Source of the DNA: Azorinus chamasolen
Taxonomy: Eukaryota; Mollusca; Bivalvia; Cardiida; Solecurtidae
Length of the DNA: 64,000 nt
Reading direction: 5' to 3'
NCBI GenBank assembly: GCA_963576725.1
Contig: OY755247.1
Location: forward strand, 14,448,526-14,512,525
This document shows, one piece after another, positions 10,490 through 21,355 of the stretch. A program made the position numbers and the translations under genes. Numbering within the stretch: position 1 is the first letter of the stretch; each line of letters opens with the position of its first letter. The notes beneath the pieces were generated by a model, which saw only the letters and a program-made list of their open reading frames with translations, had not been told where the DNA came from and made no database searches.

Positions 10490-10968
10490 TACAGATGCCC
10501 ATGCAGATAAGATGCGTAAATTAAAACATGTTCAGGAATAACTTGTTAATTTCTCAAACAAACTCTGTGTTGTGACCACTCTTGATAAGTCTCGAAAATA
10601 CTATTCTAAAGAGTGTCACAACATAGGGTTTGGTGGAGAAATGACGATTTTATTACTTGAGTCACCTGGTCACCGGGGTCCTTTAACTCTAGACAGAGTT
10701 GTGGGTGGGGGGGGGGGGGGCACCGCATGATTGACTTTATCATCAGCCTCTTCCACTTCTTTATGTTGTGTGCCAGGTTTTGCGTCTCTGAAAATGTTTT
10801 TCCAATCCATTCCTCAATGTTGTCGACCTACTTCCTCTTTTGTCGTCCTCTACGTCTCCCTCCCTCGATTGTTCCTTGGAGGAGGATCTTTAAGAGTTCA
10901 TTTGATCTTGTGAGGTTGCCATACCATTGTAGTATACTCCATGAGTACGCACTTTTATCTGTTGCTCT
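10490..10968. mobile_element. TA-6 MITE interrupted by a LINE fragment
   Basis: The left part (GCAGATAAGATGCGTAAATT, imperfect hairpin, GGTTTGGTGGAGAAATGACG) runs to about 10672. A G-run (10706-10720) and the LINE tail fragment follow. A TA-6 right end, GAGTACGCACTTTTATCTG then TTGCTCTG, closes at 10942-10968. Confidence 0.5.
10735..10920 (-). pseudogene. LINE reverse-transcriptase polyprotein, C-terminal tail fragment
   Basis: Read on the minus strand from 10920, one frame gives an N-L-T-R-S-N-E-L-L-K start, then L-Q-G-T-I-E-G-G-R-R-R-G-R-Q, a stop where the family usually has tryptophan, then V-D-N-I-E-E-W and K-K-W-K-R. The order (Q-G, basic R-R-R-G-R, D-N-I-x-x-W, then a basic tryptophan motif) is seen at the C-terminus of many animal non-LTR retrotransposon ORF2 proteins. 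The family is recalled, not searched. The fragment is about 60 codons, has one stop and is clearly non-functional. It sits inside a TA-6 element. Confidence 0.55.
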
Positions 10969-11059
10969 GCGTGTATATATTTGGGGTTTGTGGGGATAAT
11001 AAAGGTTTTCTATATCAATATGATTCGACCCAATAGTGCCCAGTGTCCATTAAAAGCGA

Positions 11060-11130
11060 CACAGACAAACAGTGTATACCCAATACAGAGGGCTCATGAA
11101 CTACCCCTCTGATCAGAGTCTGCCATCAAT
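11060..11130. mobile_element. Hairpin remnant related to TTAA-H/I
   Basis: ACAGTGTATACCCAATACAG, AGGGCTCATGAACTACCCCT and CTGATCAGAGTCTGCC form an imperfect palindrome resembling the one at 48240-48290. No TTAA ends are visible. Confidence 0.35.
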
Positions 11131-11186
11131 GTCATTTGGCTTATTACAGGCAATAAGTTGCTTGCTATGTCCCCTGCACATGTAAA

Positions 11187-11350
11187 ATATGGACGGGTTC
11201 CCCATTTATAAATGGATGGGTCCAAAAGTAAGATATGGACGGGTTCCCCATATATAAATGGATGAGTCCAAAAGTAATATATGGACGGGTTCCCCATATA
11301 TAAATGGATGTCAGAGTCCAAAAGTAATATATGGACGGGTTCCCCTTATA
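11187..11350. repeat. 46-bp tandem repeat, about 3.5 copies
   Basis: GGACGGGTTCCCCAT recurs at 11191, 11237, 11283 and 11333 (periods 46, 46, 50), each followed by TATAAATGGATG and GTCCAAAAGTAA. Minus-strand open frames here are an effect of the repeat. Confidence 0.9.
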
Positions 11351-11560
11351 TAATACGGGAATATATGGGTAAATATGTATATTGTAGAATCTGTATATCA
11401 TTTTATGTATTGTGTAACATATTGGCAATAGAGCAGTTATTTTTGTCCTATAGATGAGCCCTCTGATCCTAATGTACACTTCTTGGATATGACAGTGCAT
11501 GCGTATCCCAACACAGGGTTACTTGGTGGGTTATATTCAATGTTGTATATCTGTGCATGT

Positions 11561-11758
11561 CAGAGGGCCATATAAGATGTGTAAATTAACACATTTTCAA
11601 GAATAACTTCTTTATTTCTCCACCAAACCGTATGTTGTAACCACTCTTTAGAATCGTCTCGAAGAGAAGAGACGATTCTAAAGAGTGGTCACATCATACG
11701 GTTTGGTGGAGAAATGACGGTTTTAGTATTTCAGTACGCACGCTTATCTGTTACTCTG
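11561..11758. mobile_element. TA-6 MITE, near complete
   Basis: It runs from CAGAGGGCCATATAAGATG to CGCACGCTTATCTGTTACTCTG. The palindrome at 11611-11717 has arms of about 50 bp (CTCCACCAAACCGTATGTTG... and complement) around CTCGAAGAGAAGAG. This copy shows the TA-6 consensus, in which CACTCTTTAGAAT pairs with ATTCTAAAGAGTG. Confidence 0.8.
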
Positions 11759-12030
11759 CACTACATGTGATTCAGCGCGCATTCAAAATCCTTACGAATT
11801 GAGGTTTTTTAAACCACAAAAACCTTATGAAATATATAATTTCCTTTCATATCAAAAATAATTCAGTGATTAATTTATTTTTGAACATATGTTCTATATC
11901 AAATTACTAAAGACATTCCCAATCTTATTCTTGCTGACAGTCCTGATAAGCAATGATCTCTGAAGCTCTGCTAACCGAAACATTTTTATTGACAATCTCT
12001 TAAATTCTGTATTATTTGCAATGGTTCATT

Positions 12031-13790
12031 TTTATACGCCCACCTAATAAAGGTGGTCGTATATTGTCGTGGCCCTGTCCGTCCGTCCGTCCGTTCGTTC
12101 GTTCGTTCGTTCGTCCGTCAACATTTTGTTTGTCCGCTGTTTTCTGGGGAAACTATTCGACAGATATTAATGAACCTTAACACAAATGTTTAATGCATCA
12201 AGATCTGAAGCTGACTTGATTCTGAGGTTCATTTGATTTTTCATTTCAGAGTTATGGCCCTTGTCCTAAAAAAATATGCAAATAGTTTGTCCGCTGTTTT
12301 CTGGAAAAAACTGTTTAAGCGATATTAATGAAACTTCACACAAATGTTTAATGCATCAATATCTGAAGCTGAGTCGATTCTGAGCTTCATTTGATTTGTC
12401 GATTTGGAGTTATGGCCCTTTTACTTAAAAAATAATGCAAATACATGCAAATAGTTTGTCCGCAGTTTTCTGGGAAAACTGTTTGACAGATATTAATGCA
12501 TTTTCACAAAAATGTTTAATGCATCAAGATCTGATGCTGAGTTGATTCTGAGGTTCATTTGATTTTTCATTTCAGAGTTATGGCCCTTGTCCTTAAAAAC
12601 TATGCAAATAGTTTTTCCGCTGTTTTCTGGAAAAACTATTTGAGAGATATTAATGAAACTTCACACAAATGTTTAATGCATCAATATCTGAAACTAAAAT
12701 TGATTCTGAGGATCATTTGATTTTTCGTTTCAGAGTTATGGCCCTTGTCCTTAAAAAATAATGCTAATACATGCAAATAGTTTGTCCGCTGTTTTCTTGG
12801 AAAACTATTTGAGAGATATCAATTAAACTTCACAAAAATGTTTAATGCATCAAGATCTGATGCTGAGTCGATTGTGAGGTTTGTTTGATTTGTCATTTCG
12901 GAGTTATGGCCCTTTTACTTAAAACATAATGCAAATATATGCATATAGTTTGTCCGCTGTTTTCTGGCAAAACTGTTTGACAGATATTAATGAAACTTCA
13001 TACACATGTTTAATGCATCAAGATCTGATGCTGAGTCGATTGTGAGGTTTGTTTGATTTGTCATTTCGGAGTTATGGCCCATTTACTTAAAACATAATGC
13101 AAATATATGCATATAGTTTGTCCGCTGTTTTCTGGCAAAACTGTTTGACAGATATTAATGAAACTTCATATACATGTTTAATGCATCAAGACCATTTGAG
13201 GATCATTTGATTTGTTGTTTCGGAGTTATGGCCCTTGCATTTAAAAAAAATAATTCAAATCTATGCAAATAAGAGGATGGCCATAACTTTTTCATTTGAA
13301 ATGATATTTACTTCAATTTTTTATATGGTTAAACCTTAATGTGAATTTTCACATATATTGCGGGGGGTTTGATATGTCATTTTATTCTAAAGTTATGGTC
13401 CTTGAACTTTGTGTGTTCGTTGCTTTGTTTGTCGGTCAACTTTTAGTTTGTCTGTTGTTTTCTGGGAAAACTATTAAAATGATATAAATGAAACTTAACA
13501 CGAATTTTTTAAGCAACAAAATTTAAAGCTGAGTTTATTTTGAGGTTCATTCAGTTTGTCTTTACAGAGTTATGGCCGTTGCACTTTACAAAAATCTGCA
13601 AAAATGAGGATTAGCTGTAACTTTTTTATTTAATAAGATATTCACTTCATTTTTTTAAAAAATAGTATCACCTTAATATGGAAATCAAGATCTGAAGCAC
13701 AGATTAGAAAATGTCAACACTTATAAGGCATGTTGAATCAGAGAAAGTTTGCAAGTGGGCGTATTATGTACCGTATGCGGTACTCTTGTT
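12031..13790 (-). mobile_element. Hel-3: Helentron/Pearl-like element
   Basis: The left tip TACGCCCACCTAATAAAGGTGGTCGTA (12034-12060) forms a small hairpin and is followed by GTCCGTCCGTCCGTTCGTTC (12078-12118). About seven monomers of 153-174 bp follow, each with GTCCGCTGTTTTCTGG and GAGTTATGGCCC. The right end is GTGGGCGTA, complementary to the left TACGCCCAC, then hairpin GTACCGTATGCGGTAC (13768-13783) and TCTTGTTT. No coding capacity is seen. Confidence 0.65.
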
Positions 13791-13921
13791 TACAAAAAAA
13801 ATTAAAACAAAACGTTGACGAAATTTGGTGCATGCTTCAACATGTTGCAATACAAAGCAGCTGTGTACACATGCTCACAATAATTTTGTGATATTCAAAA
13901 GGACTTTTATAACTATTCATC

Positions 13922-13998
13922 ACCAACAGCATCATCGTCATCATCCATCATATTCATAATCATCGTCGTCGTCATTTTCATCGTCATCATCATCATGG
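13922..13998. repeat. Interrupted CAT/CGT trinucleotide tract
   Basis: CATCATCGTCATCATC, ATCATCGTCGTCGTC and CATCGTCATCATCATCATGG are separated by a few non-repeat bases. Confidence 0.85.
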
Positions 13999-14287
13999 AT
14001 CTACGTGAAAATCAGTAAACAACAGAAGTATATAGTAGTCTTTTCTTGAGAATCCGTAATGTTCAAAAGAATGCCATGATATATGTCATCTAAACGTAGT
14101 TTTAGCGCGTGTGTGCATCCACCTGAATTGGGGTTAAACGACAAATATGCACAAATCATTTTATTTTTCCCCGCAATACTTTAGATTGTTTTTTACATTA
14201 ACTCCTGTTGGTGCTAGTGGCAAACACGTGGTAACAGACTGGATCCAGATTAGACGCTAAGTTACTATCAGGTCTATCAGGATCCAT

Positions 14288-16272
14288 ATGTATATTCTTA
14301 GAGAATTTACTTTGACAATTGAAGCAGGCAACAATTTTGATTATGTTAGACAGGCTAGAGTCAATTATTATTCTGACAAAGTCAACTCCTGTGGACACGA
14401 CCAGAAAAGTCTGTTTAAGGTGACTAAACATCTGTTAGGTTCTTCAAACGATATTGTTTTACCTTTCTTCAAATCGCCCAAGAAACTGGCAGAGGATTTT
14501 TCTGACTTTTTCACTAACAAAATAGAGGCCATTAGGTGTGACATATCTTCAAAAACGCAAACTGAGTGTGACTACCCGAATACTGAATCTGATACGGCTC
14601 CATTGAAAAATGCATCTTCAAAAAAGCAAGTTGTGCATGATTACGCGAATATTTAACCTGTTACGGTTCCAGTAGAAAATCTGACAACATTTACTCCTGC
14701 TACATCAAAGGAGGTGAAACAAATCATATTAAGTCTCCAAATAAATCCTGTGAATTAGACCCGATACCAACATGGTTATTAAAATTATGTCTCGATGAAC
14801 TTTTACCAGTTTTAATGAAAATTATCAACCTGTCTCTTGACTCAGCATATGTACCAAAGGCATTTAAGATCTCACATGTCAGACCTCTCATGAAAAAGCC
14901 AAATCTGGATCGAAACTCTTTTAAAAATTACAGACCTGTGTCAAATCTCCCATTTATCTCAAAGATCTTGGAGAAGGTAGTGGATAAACGTGTTGAACAA
15001 CACTTGTCAATAAACAATCTTCATGAGGAACACCAGTCGGCATATAGAAAGTTTCACTCAACTGAGACTGCTCTACTCAAGGTCCAAAGCGATATTCTAG
15101 AGTCACTAGACCAAAACAAGGTTACTGTCCTCGTATTACTGGACCTCTCCGCTGCATTCGACACTATTGATCACAGCACACTGCTTGAACGTCTAGAACA
15201 TGACTTTGGAATAGGTGGTACACCGCTTGCATGGATGGCATCCTATCTCACCGATCGCTTTCAAACTTTGTGCATTGACAAAGAACTCTCTGAGCCAGTC
15301 CTCAGGAAATACAGTATACCACAGGGATCAGTATTAGGGCCAAAAAACTTTATTATATATACAAAACCCATAGGCGCAATTTGTAGAAACCATGGACTTA
15401 ATCATCATTTTTATGCAGACGACTCACAGCTATATATATCATTTGAACCCATTGACACTACTACACAAATGGAAGTTATAAGGCGAGTGGAAGCCTGTCT
15501 AAACGATGTTGCCTCCTGGATGCACCACAATATGCTAAAACTATATGCAGATAAAACAGAACTTATACTGTTTAACTCCAAACGTAATGCAGAACGTGTA
15601 TCAAACATAGAAATCAAAGTTGAACATGCTGAGATAAAACCATCAACGTGGGTTCGAAATTTAGGAGCATTCCTCGATTCCAACATGAACATGGAACAAC
15701 AGGTGAATTCTGTTTGTAGGTCTTGTTATGCCTAGCTACGACAAATAGGCCATATCAGAAAATATCTTACCATTGATGCTACTAAAACCCTAGTAAATTC
15801 TCTTGTTACATCCAGACTCGACTATTGTAGCTCCCTGCTTTGTGGTTTACCAAAGACAACTTTGAACAAACTGCAGACTGTCCAAAATGTTGCAGCTCGT
15901 ATCATTACCAGGTCATCACGTTTTGACCACATAACACCAGTTAAATCATAACTTTACTGGCTCCCAGTGGAACACCGGATTGACTTTAAACTTTTGACTC
16001 ACACCTATAAAGCATTGAATGACAAATCTCCAAGTTACATCACAAACATGTTAAAGATATATAAACCACAGCGTGATTTAAGAGTTAAAAATGACTTTAT
16101 GACCCTCGTGATACCAAGATCCCACACAGTTTCCTATGGTGATCGTAGCTTTGCAAAGGCGGCTCCTAAATTGTGGAATGAACTACCGGTGGGAATTCGG
16201 AAGTCAGCTTCACTTGAGTCTTTTAAAAGAACTCTTAAAACTCATTTCTTTTTAAAGATATATGGTGGCTGA
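14288..16272 (+). pseudogene. LINE ORF2 reverse transcriptase remnant
   Basis: Reverse transcriptase of a non-LTR retrotransposon, which would copy element RNA into DNA at a chromosomal nick. 14288-14656 encodes the region before the RT domain (Y-Y-S-D-K-V, L-F-K-V-T-K, L-A-E-D-F-S-D-F-F). A stop at 14654-14656 and a frameshift near 14735 separate it from the RT. The RT frame, open from 14815 to 15735, shows N-Y-R-P-V-S-N-L at residues 38-45, catalytic motif L-D-L-S-A-A-F-D at 109-116, P-Q-G-S-V-L-G-P at 169-176 and catalytic Y-A-D-D at 200-203. The same frame continues past a TAG (15733-15735) and a TAA (about 15949-15951) with the usual R-L-D-Y-C, L-Y-W-L-P and L-W-N-E-L-P motifs, ending at a TGA (16270-16272). 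Two RT-frame stops plus the shift make it inactive, but conservation is high, so decay is moderate. Assignment to CR1/L2 rather than another Jockey-group clade is inference. Confidence 0.85.
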
Positions 16273-16420
16273 TGTATATTTTAAGCCTAAATAGATGTTG
16301 CATGTTTTAACTCAGCTACACTTGAATCTTTTAAAAGATCTCGTAAAAATCGTTCCTTTTAAAGTATTATGGTGGCTGATATATATTTTAAGCCCAAACA
16401 GCGGTTGCATGTTTTAACTA
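16205..16420 (+). repeat. About 115-bp tandem duplication across the LINE ORF end and 3' UTR
   Basis: CAGCTTCACTTGAGTCTTTT...GTGGCTGATGTATATTTTAAG (16205-16310) is repeated as CAGCTACACTTGAATCTTTT...GTGGCTGATATATATTTTAAG (16313-16420). The second copy has lost the reading frame. Confidence 0.8.
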
Positions 16421-16835
16421 TAAAAATAGTATGCCATCAACTTTGCTTTATTCTCTTATCATAATTGTATTATACCTTACTAGGCATATGGATTTTAAAT
16501 TTTGAGTTTATGCGATGTTCTTTTTATACCTTAGAAATACACTGTAAATGTTTTTGTTTTGTTTATTATGTTTTTATTTCTATTGCATATCTTATATTTT
16601 CTTTAATTTCTGCTTTAGTATGTATAAATGTTTTAATTGTAAAGCACCTTTGAACGTATTTAGATGTGAAAAATTGCTATATAAATATGGTATAATAATA
16701 ATAATAATAACATCACTTAGTGTGTAAAGTGTTGGCTCTGAAAGAATGATTTATGTCTTTGATCAGTTTTATTTATGTTTATATATCTATATATATATAT
16801 TTTTATTTTATACGAAATGCTTTTGCTTGACTGCC

Positions 16836-17062
16836 TTAACACATTATCCCCTAGTGACGCATTTTTACGCATCTATATAAGTCACTTTATGAAACCATTG
16901 TGATAAATAGAGCATATGCTCCTATAGGAGCAAATGCTCTATTTATCACAATGGTTTCAAACTACAAATTTCTATTTTATCGTTTCCTCTAGTTAATTCT
17001 CCTTTTAGGTAGATACATTCAAAGAGGTTGGGTCTAAAATAGCCTAGGAGAGAATGGGTTAA
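16836..17062 (+). mobile_element. TTAA-D MITE, complete
   Basis: TTAA stands at 16836-16839 and 17059-17062. The palindrome GAAACCATTGTGATAAATAG to its complement is centred on GCTCCTATAGGAGC (16918-16931). The right part has TTCAAAGAGGTTGGGTCTAA and ends GAATGGGTTAA. Confidence 0.8.
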
Positions 17063-17132
17063 GAAAGATTAGTCAGTATGACTAAGTGAGCTATCCTCGT
17101 TAAATACTGTCTACTACTACTATTTTCTTTGT

Positions 17133-17333
17133 TTAAACCGTTCCCTCATACTATCACCATTTTGTGGGTCTGTAAACATCACTTTTTGAAACAATTGTGA
17201 TAAATGGGGCATATGCTGTATTTATCACAATTGTTTCAAAGCTATACATTCTAAACTTTTCATATTCTCTGTTAAATGTTCCGTTTCGGTAGATTTATTC
17301 AAAGAGATAGGAGCTTATGAGGTAAAGTGTTAA
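17133..17333 (+). mobile_element. TTAA-D MITE with the core deleted
   Basis: TTAA-bounded. The hairpin reads GTGATAAATGGGGCATATGC then TGTATTTATCACAATTG: the GCTCC/GGAGC centre and part of the right arm are missing. Confidence 0.7.
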
Positions 17334-17839
17334 ACTAAACTGTCCTGCTGTATCTGAACCATATGCATTAGTAAATTCCCCGCTGTAGAAACACACACTA
17401 TTTCTTATTCGATTAACATTTTAAGAAACTATTATTTACGGATAGTCAAACAGCTCGAAACCAGATAGGACGTTGAGATGTTCGGCATCTCCACTGGGCC
17501 CAAGTCATTTGCAAATGCGAGTAAAGGAGCGAGTAGCAAGATAGAGCGATATATGCAACTGTTAGGTACATGTACACATACTAAAATGCACTTTAGTAAT
17601 TGGTGCCAAGGTCAATGCTAGTAACACATATTGGAATGTAGTTTTGTCAATTATCGTTTTATCTCGCTCTTTGCAACATTGAAAATACCGATGGAGTTGC
17701 CAATATCTTTATGACTGGATGTGATTACGAACGTTCAACCGTGTACACATACTGTTCGGCGCCATTGTTCTGTCCAGCTGTGAAATCTTCTGGAAATATA
17801 ACATGTATCTCCATGCTCGTGACTACCGTGTTAACTCAC
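17334..17839. other. No gene recognised
   Basis: A decayed hairpin fragment (AGGACGTTGAGATGTTCGGC, ATCTCCACTGGGCCCAAG) lies at 17450-17512. The rest is unassigned single-copy-looking sequence without a long open frame. Confidence 0.45.
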
Positions 17840-18087
17840 ATAACCTTCACTCCATAAATACACCTTTCTACGCCTTTGCAAACAGAGTAGACCCAGACCA
17901 GAGGAGTCGTACAGGAGCCGTCTGATCAGGGTCTACCCTGTTTGCTTATAATGTAATATAGATATCATTCTACAGTTTCTACTTCAGCAAACATAAATTA
18001 TTGTTAATATGTGTTAATATGCCATTTTTTACCATTAGTCTAATTAATGTTCATGATGTCATGAATAATTATTGAGTAAAGGGTTAA
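17840..18087 (+). mobile_element. TTAA-C MITE
   Basis: ATAACCTTCACTCCATAAAT starts it and GAGTAAAGGGTTAA ends it. The hairpin GAGTAGACCCAGACCAGAGG pairs with CCGTCTGATCAGGGTCTACC around a mutated core (GTCGTACAGGAGC). Confidence 0.7.
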
Positions 18088-18427
18088 GCTTAAAGTATCC
18101 CCAGAAACTGACCAAACTCAAAGGGAGACGTCTGATCAAGGTGCGCATCGTTTCTTCATAAATTGATATCGACATAGGCAAATGCAGTGCTACAGAAACA
18201 CCCATTCCAAATAGCATATATGGGCACGCATATTTAGAAATTGACACTTTTGTTGCCAAATGTTATCGTCTGCAAACGTCGTCGTTGGTAATACTTAATG
18301 CAGGAAACTCAACAACAAACACACAGGGGTTTGGTGTATTTAATCGGTTCCCTGATGAATGCGGGTGTAATACATATTGACACCATGCACATTTACGTGC
18401 TCGTTGTGTACACATGATGGTTTGGTA

Positions 18428-18623
18428 TTGGTAAAACCTGCCTATAAAGACCAATAAATTGTATTTCATTTATTAGTATTTAGGACAGGTGGCTGCTTAA
18501 AGCAAGGTGAAAGTAATAAAGAACGCTCCTATAGGAGCGTTCTGTTTTACTTTCACCTTGCTTTAAGCAGCCACCTGCCTTTAACACAAAATGCTTGATG
18601 TAATTTAGTGAGGTTGTAGTGTA
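18428..18623. mobile_element. TA-1 MITE with decayed ends
   Basis: The central palindrome is excellent: ACAGGTGGCTGCTTAAAGCA and its complement around GCTCCTATAGGAGC (18525-18538). The ends GGTAAAACCTGCCTATAAAG and AGTGAGGTTGTAGTGTA are mutated. 18088-18427 before it holds only a TTAA-C-like half hairpin (AGACGTCTGATCAAGG at 18126). Confidence 0.7.
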
Positions 18624-18649
18624 TTGATAGAGACGGTAGAGTCAGAGCT

Positions 18650-18785
18650 ATATATGATCATTTCATAAGCAAAACAGAGCAGACTCGGATCGGATGGCCC
18701 GACAGGAGTCTTTTGATCTGGGTCTAATATGTTTGCAAAGGCTTGAACATGCGTTTACATGAAGGAAAGATTTATTAGGCTACCA
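18650..18785 (-). mobile_element. TTAA-C MITE, reverse, partial
   Basis: CATAAGCAAAACAGAGCAGA, then an imperfect hairpin (CGGATGGCCCGACAGGAGTC, TTTTGATCTGGGTC) and a decayed GAAGGAAAGATTTATTA end. Confidence 0.5.
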
Positions 18786-19141
18786 CACATTCAACTACTT
18801 AAAACATTTTTATTGACAAGAGTTGGGTCATGGATCATGTTATTTCAGGAGAAACCATGAAACCGTTGCTTCTTTTCTTTTCAGAAATATTTTTATTGAA
18901 TTGTCACATATGGAACTTCCATGCACTGAAATAGAGCACGGCTCATTTTTTCGCCCTCCTTGAAAACGTAATTCAATGAATTTTAACTGTAAGAGACGTG
19001 TGACAGAAAAGTTTAAAAAATGACAACTTCGGTTTGGGTTCGTATAAATTTGCTATTTGTTGTTGACAGCTGACAAAAAATGAGCCCTTCATCTAATAAT
19101 ATGACTGTTTTCTCCTGTACTTCATCCCCATACATAATAGC
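18786..19141. other. No gene recognised
   Basis: AT-rich sequence with a loose inverted repeat: ATAGAGCACGGCTCATTTTTT (about 18930) and ACAAAAAATGAGCCCTTC (about 19075). This may be the ends of a short foldback of about 150 bp. Confidence 0.3.
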
Positions 19142-19311
19142 AGAGCTACAGGTAAAGGTGCGTACCCCATAACTAAATTCGTCATTTCTCTACCTGACCC
19201 TATCTCTTCGAGACGGTTCTAAAGAGTGGTCACAGTAAAGGGTTTGGTGGAGAGAAAAAATAGCTATTCTTAAAAATGTTTATATTTACGCATCTTATGT
19301 GGACTTCTGCT
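19142..19311. mobile_element. TA-6 MITE, partial
   Basis: AGAGCTACAGGTAAAGGTGC, centre CTCTTCGAGACGGTTCTAAA, right arm GAGTGGTCACAGTAAAGGG, then ATTTACGCATCTTATGTGGA. It abuts the next element's TTAA. Confidence 0.6.
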
Positions 19312-19540
19312 TAACCCTTTCCTCCATAAATACGCCTTTCTATGCCTCTGTAAAAGTCACTTTTTGAAACCGTTGTGATAAACAGAGCATTTGCTCCTAA
19401 GGAGCTAATGCTCTATTTGTCACAATGGTTTCAATACTATACACTTCTTAAATTTTTCCTTTTCCCTAGTAAATTCTCCTTTTCGGTAGATTAATTCAAA
19501 GAGGTTGGGTTTAAAAATAGCCTATGGTGAAATGTGTTAT
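19311..19540 (+). mobile_element. TTAA-D MITE
   Basis: TTAA 19311-19314, CCCTTTCCTCCATAAATACG, then a palindrome with core GCTCCTAAGGAGC (19393-19405). The right end decayed to GAAATGTGTTA. Confidence 0.75.
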
Positions 19541-19544
19541 TAGA

Positions 19545-20260
19545 TACCGAATTTCACAGTAGACACATATCGGAAAGCTCCTGTTGACACTCTTCCATCT
19601 GGATACGCTATGTTTGCATTTTTAATAATATAGATCTGATTTTACAGTACCTGCCATGACCGAACATGTCAACATCCAACGCATTTATCTCCCCTAATCG
19701 CTTCGCTGTAGAGATCCCTGCCACCACAACATTCACGTGACCATGGTGTACATCATGTGGTCAAACTATGGCAGACGCTATGTCGGCTGTCAACTTTTAC
19801 TGTAGCCAACCGATAAATTAACTATTACATCCCGTCCCACAAGAAATTATTCAAAACATTTAATCTGTTCGGGATTTGGTAAACTTGAGAATCATAGTCC
19901 CGAATTAAGCTTGACAAATTTAACAACCGGTGACCTGATAAAAATCTCCATCGGTGGTCTATTATGAATAATCGTGTAAAAAGTTACCAAAATTCTTTTT
20001 TGTTTAGGAAAGCTGATTATTTTTCTACTTTATTGGCGTTACGTGTTCTGAAATATGAAACAAAATAGAAAACTGCTGAAATAAAAACATAAAAACATTT
20101 TTTAGCTGAAATCCAGCCAAAAAACTTGTGGTGGCAGTGATGAGCGCACGTAGTGACAAGGGAGATCACTGTGAAGAATATGCAATCATGTATGTGTTCA
20201 TCGATGATGCCATTATAAGATAATATTGATATTCATAAATTTATGAGGTAAAGGGTTAAC
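19545..20260. mobile_element. TTAA-C MITE split by an unidentified foldback-like insert
   Basis: The left half (AAGCTCCTGTTGACACTCTT, GATTTTACAGTACCTGCCATG) reaches about 19670 and the right end (ATTCATAAATTTATGAGGTAAAGGGTTAA) resumes near 20230. The insert, about 19688-20175, starts ATCTCCCCTAATCG...GATCCCTGCCACCACAA. It ends TTGTGGTGGCAGTGATGAGC...AAGGGAGATCACTG, an imperfect terminal inverted repeat. No protein is encoded. Confidence 0.4.
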
Positions 20261-20416
20261 AGGTGTCAAAAAATGATCACACTATTTACTGAAGGTATTT
20301 TGTGTTTGCAAGAGAAAACAATCGGCATTTGTAACAAAAACAAACAGTAAGTCTTGCAAACTGTTGAATTGCATTTGATAAATTCAAAACAACTCCATGT
20401 ATTGAACATACTGGGT

Positions 20417-20476
20417 GAGTCTGAGATCATTTTAAAGTACCTGATTGGTCAGATGTTTGAGAATGATCTCAGACTC
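20417..20476. repeat. Short foldback
   Basis: GAGTCTGAGATCATT pairs with AATGATCTCAGACTC across 30 bp containing GATTGGTCAGAT. It is related in sequence to the larger palindrome at 28082-28251. Confidence 0.7.
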
Positions 20477-20693
20477 GAGCAAAATGTTCATAACATCAAG
20501 GCCAGACTATCAAACTGCATTTCGCTGCTACTTATATTCACCTCTCCAGTACGATTCTAATGAGAAGCAGCACACTTTTGGCAGAGATAATTCGAAACTA
20601 TTTTACTTAGATTTCCTTAACACCCTTGTTATCTACAGAGCTGCCACCCCCTAGCATGATCATTATTGCCGATGGTTCTTTCATATACATGTA

Positions 20694-20885
20694 ACAGGTC
20701 CAGATAACATGCGTATTAAAACCGAGGATAACTGCTTTATTTCTTAACCAAACCCTATGCTGTGACCACTCGTTAGAATTGTCTCTTCGAGAAGAGACCA
20801 TTCTAACGAGTGGTCACAACATTGGGGTTTGCCGGAGAATAGACGATTCTAGTACTTGAGTACGTACGTTTATCTGTTGCTCAGA
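20694..20885. mobile_element. TA-6 MITE with a paired arm substitution
   Basis: CAGGTCCAGATAACATGCG to TACGTACGTTTATCTGTTGCTC. The left arm reads CACTCGTTAGAAT and the right ATTCTAACGAGTG, whereas other copies have CACTCTTTAGAAT and ATTCTAAAGAGTG. The change sits at paired positions 20772 and 20807. Confidence 0.75.
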
Positions 20886-21002
20886 ATATCAGCAAAAAGT
20901 ATTATTAACCCGTGTGGTTATTCATCGTTCTTGATAAATGCACAGCTCTGCTATCCCCTGGCATGTTCCCTGTTCGTCGACGGTTCTTTGATATAACAGA
21001 GG

Positions 21003-21355
21003 TCCCGATAAAATGCGTAAATAAATTAAATCATTTTCAAGGCTAACAATTGTCACTGTTCAAAGGTGGTACTTCCATCTTCCCCCTATTGTTTGTTTGT
21101 TAGTTATGTCTTTCTGTGTCTCTTTTTGTCTTTTGATAGACATATACATTTACTGCACTCTCTTGTCATGGTGCTGTTCCGGCGGCTGTGTCTTTTGTAT
21201 GTTGTGTTTCCTGCATGACTCATACTTGCACTTCTTTATTTCTCCACCAAACCCTACGTTGTGACCACTCTTTAGAATCAAAGACGATTCTAAAGAATGG
21301 TCACAACATAGGGTTTGACGGACGATTTTAGTATATGTGTACGCACCTTAACTGT
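21003..21355. mobile_element. TA-6 MITE with an internal insert
   Basis: The left end CAGAGGTCCCGATAAAATGCG (from about 20998) is separated from CTTCTTTATTTCTCCACCAA by about 185 bp (21047-21232) of unrelated pyrimidine-rich sequence. The hairpin and GTACGCACCTTAACTGTTGC end follow. Confidence 0.55.

Larger units (their letters stand above)
14280..16712 (+). mobile_element. CR1/L2-type LINE, 5'-truncated, decayed
   Basis: It contains an ORF2 remnant (14288-16272), a 3' region of about 440 bp with a partial duplication, and a (TAA)n tail (TATAATAATAATAATAATAA, 16691-16711) after GCTATATAAATATGG. The 5' boundary near 14280 is uncertain because no endonuclease domain could be read upstream. LINEs of this group are often 5'-truncated. 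14103-14280 is not recognised. Confidence 0.8.

Noticed and set aside
14198..14431. Minus-strand frame over the LINE start
   Set aside because: It is the antisense shadow of the LINE ORF2 remnant.
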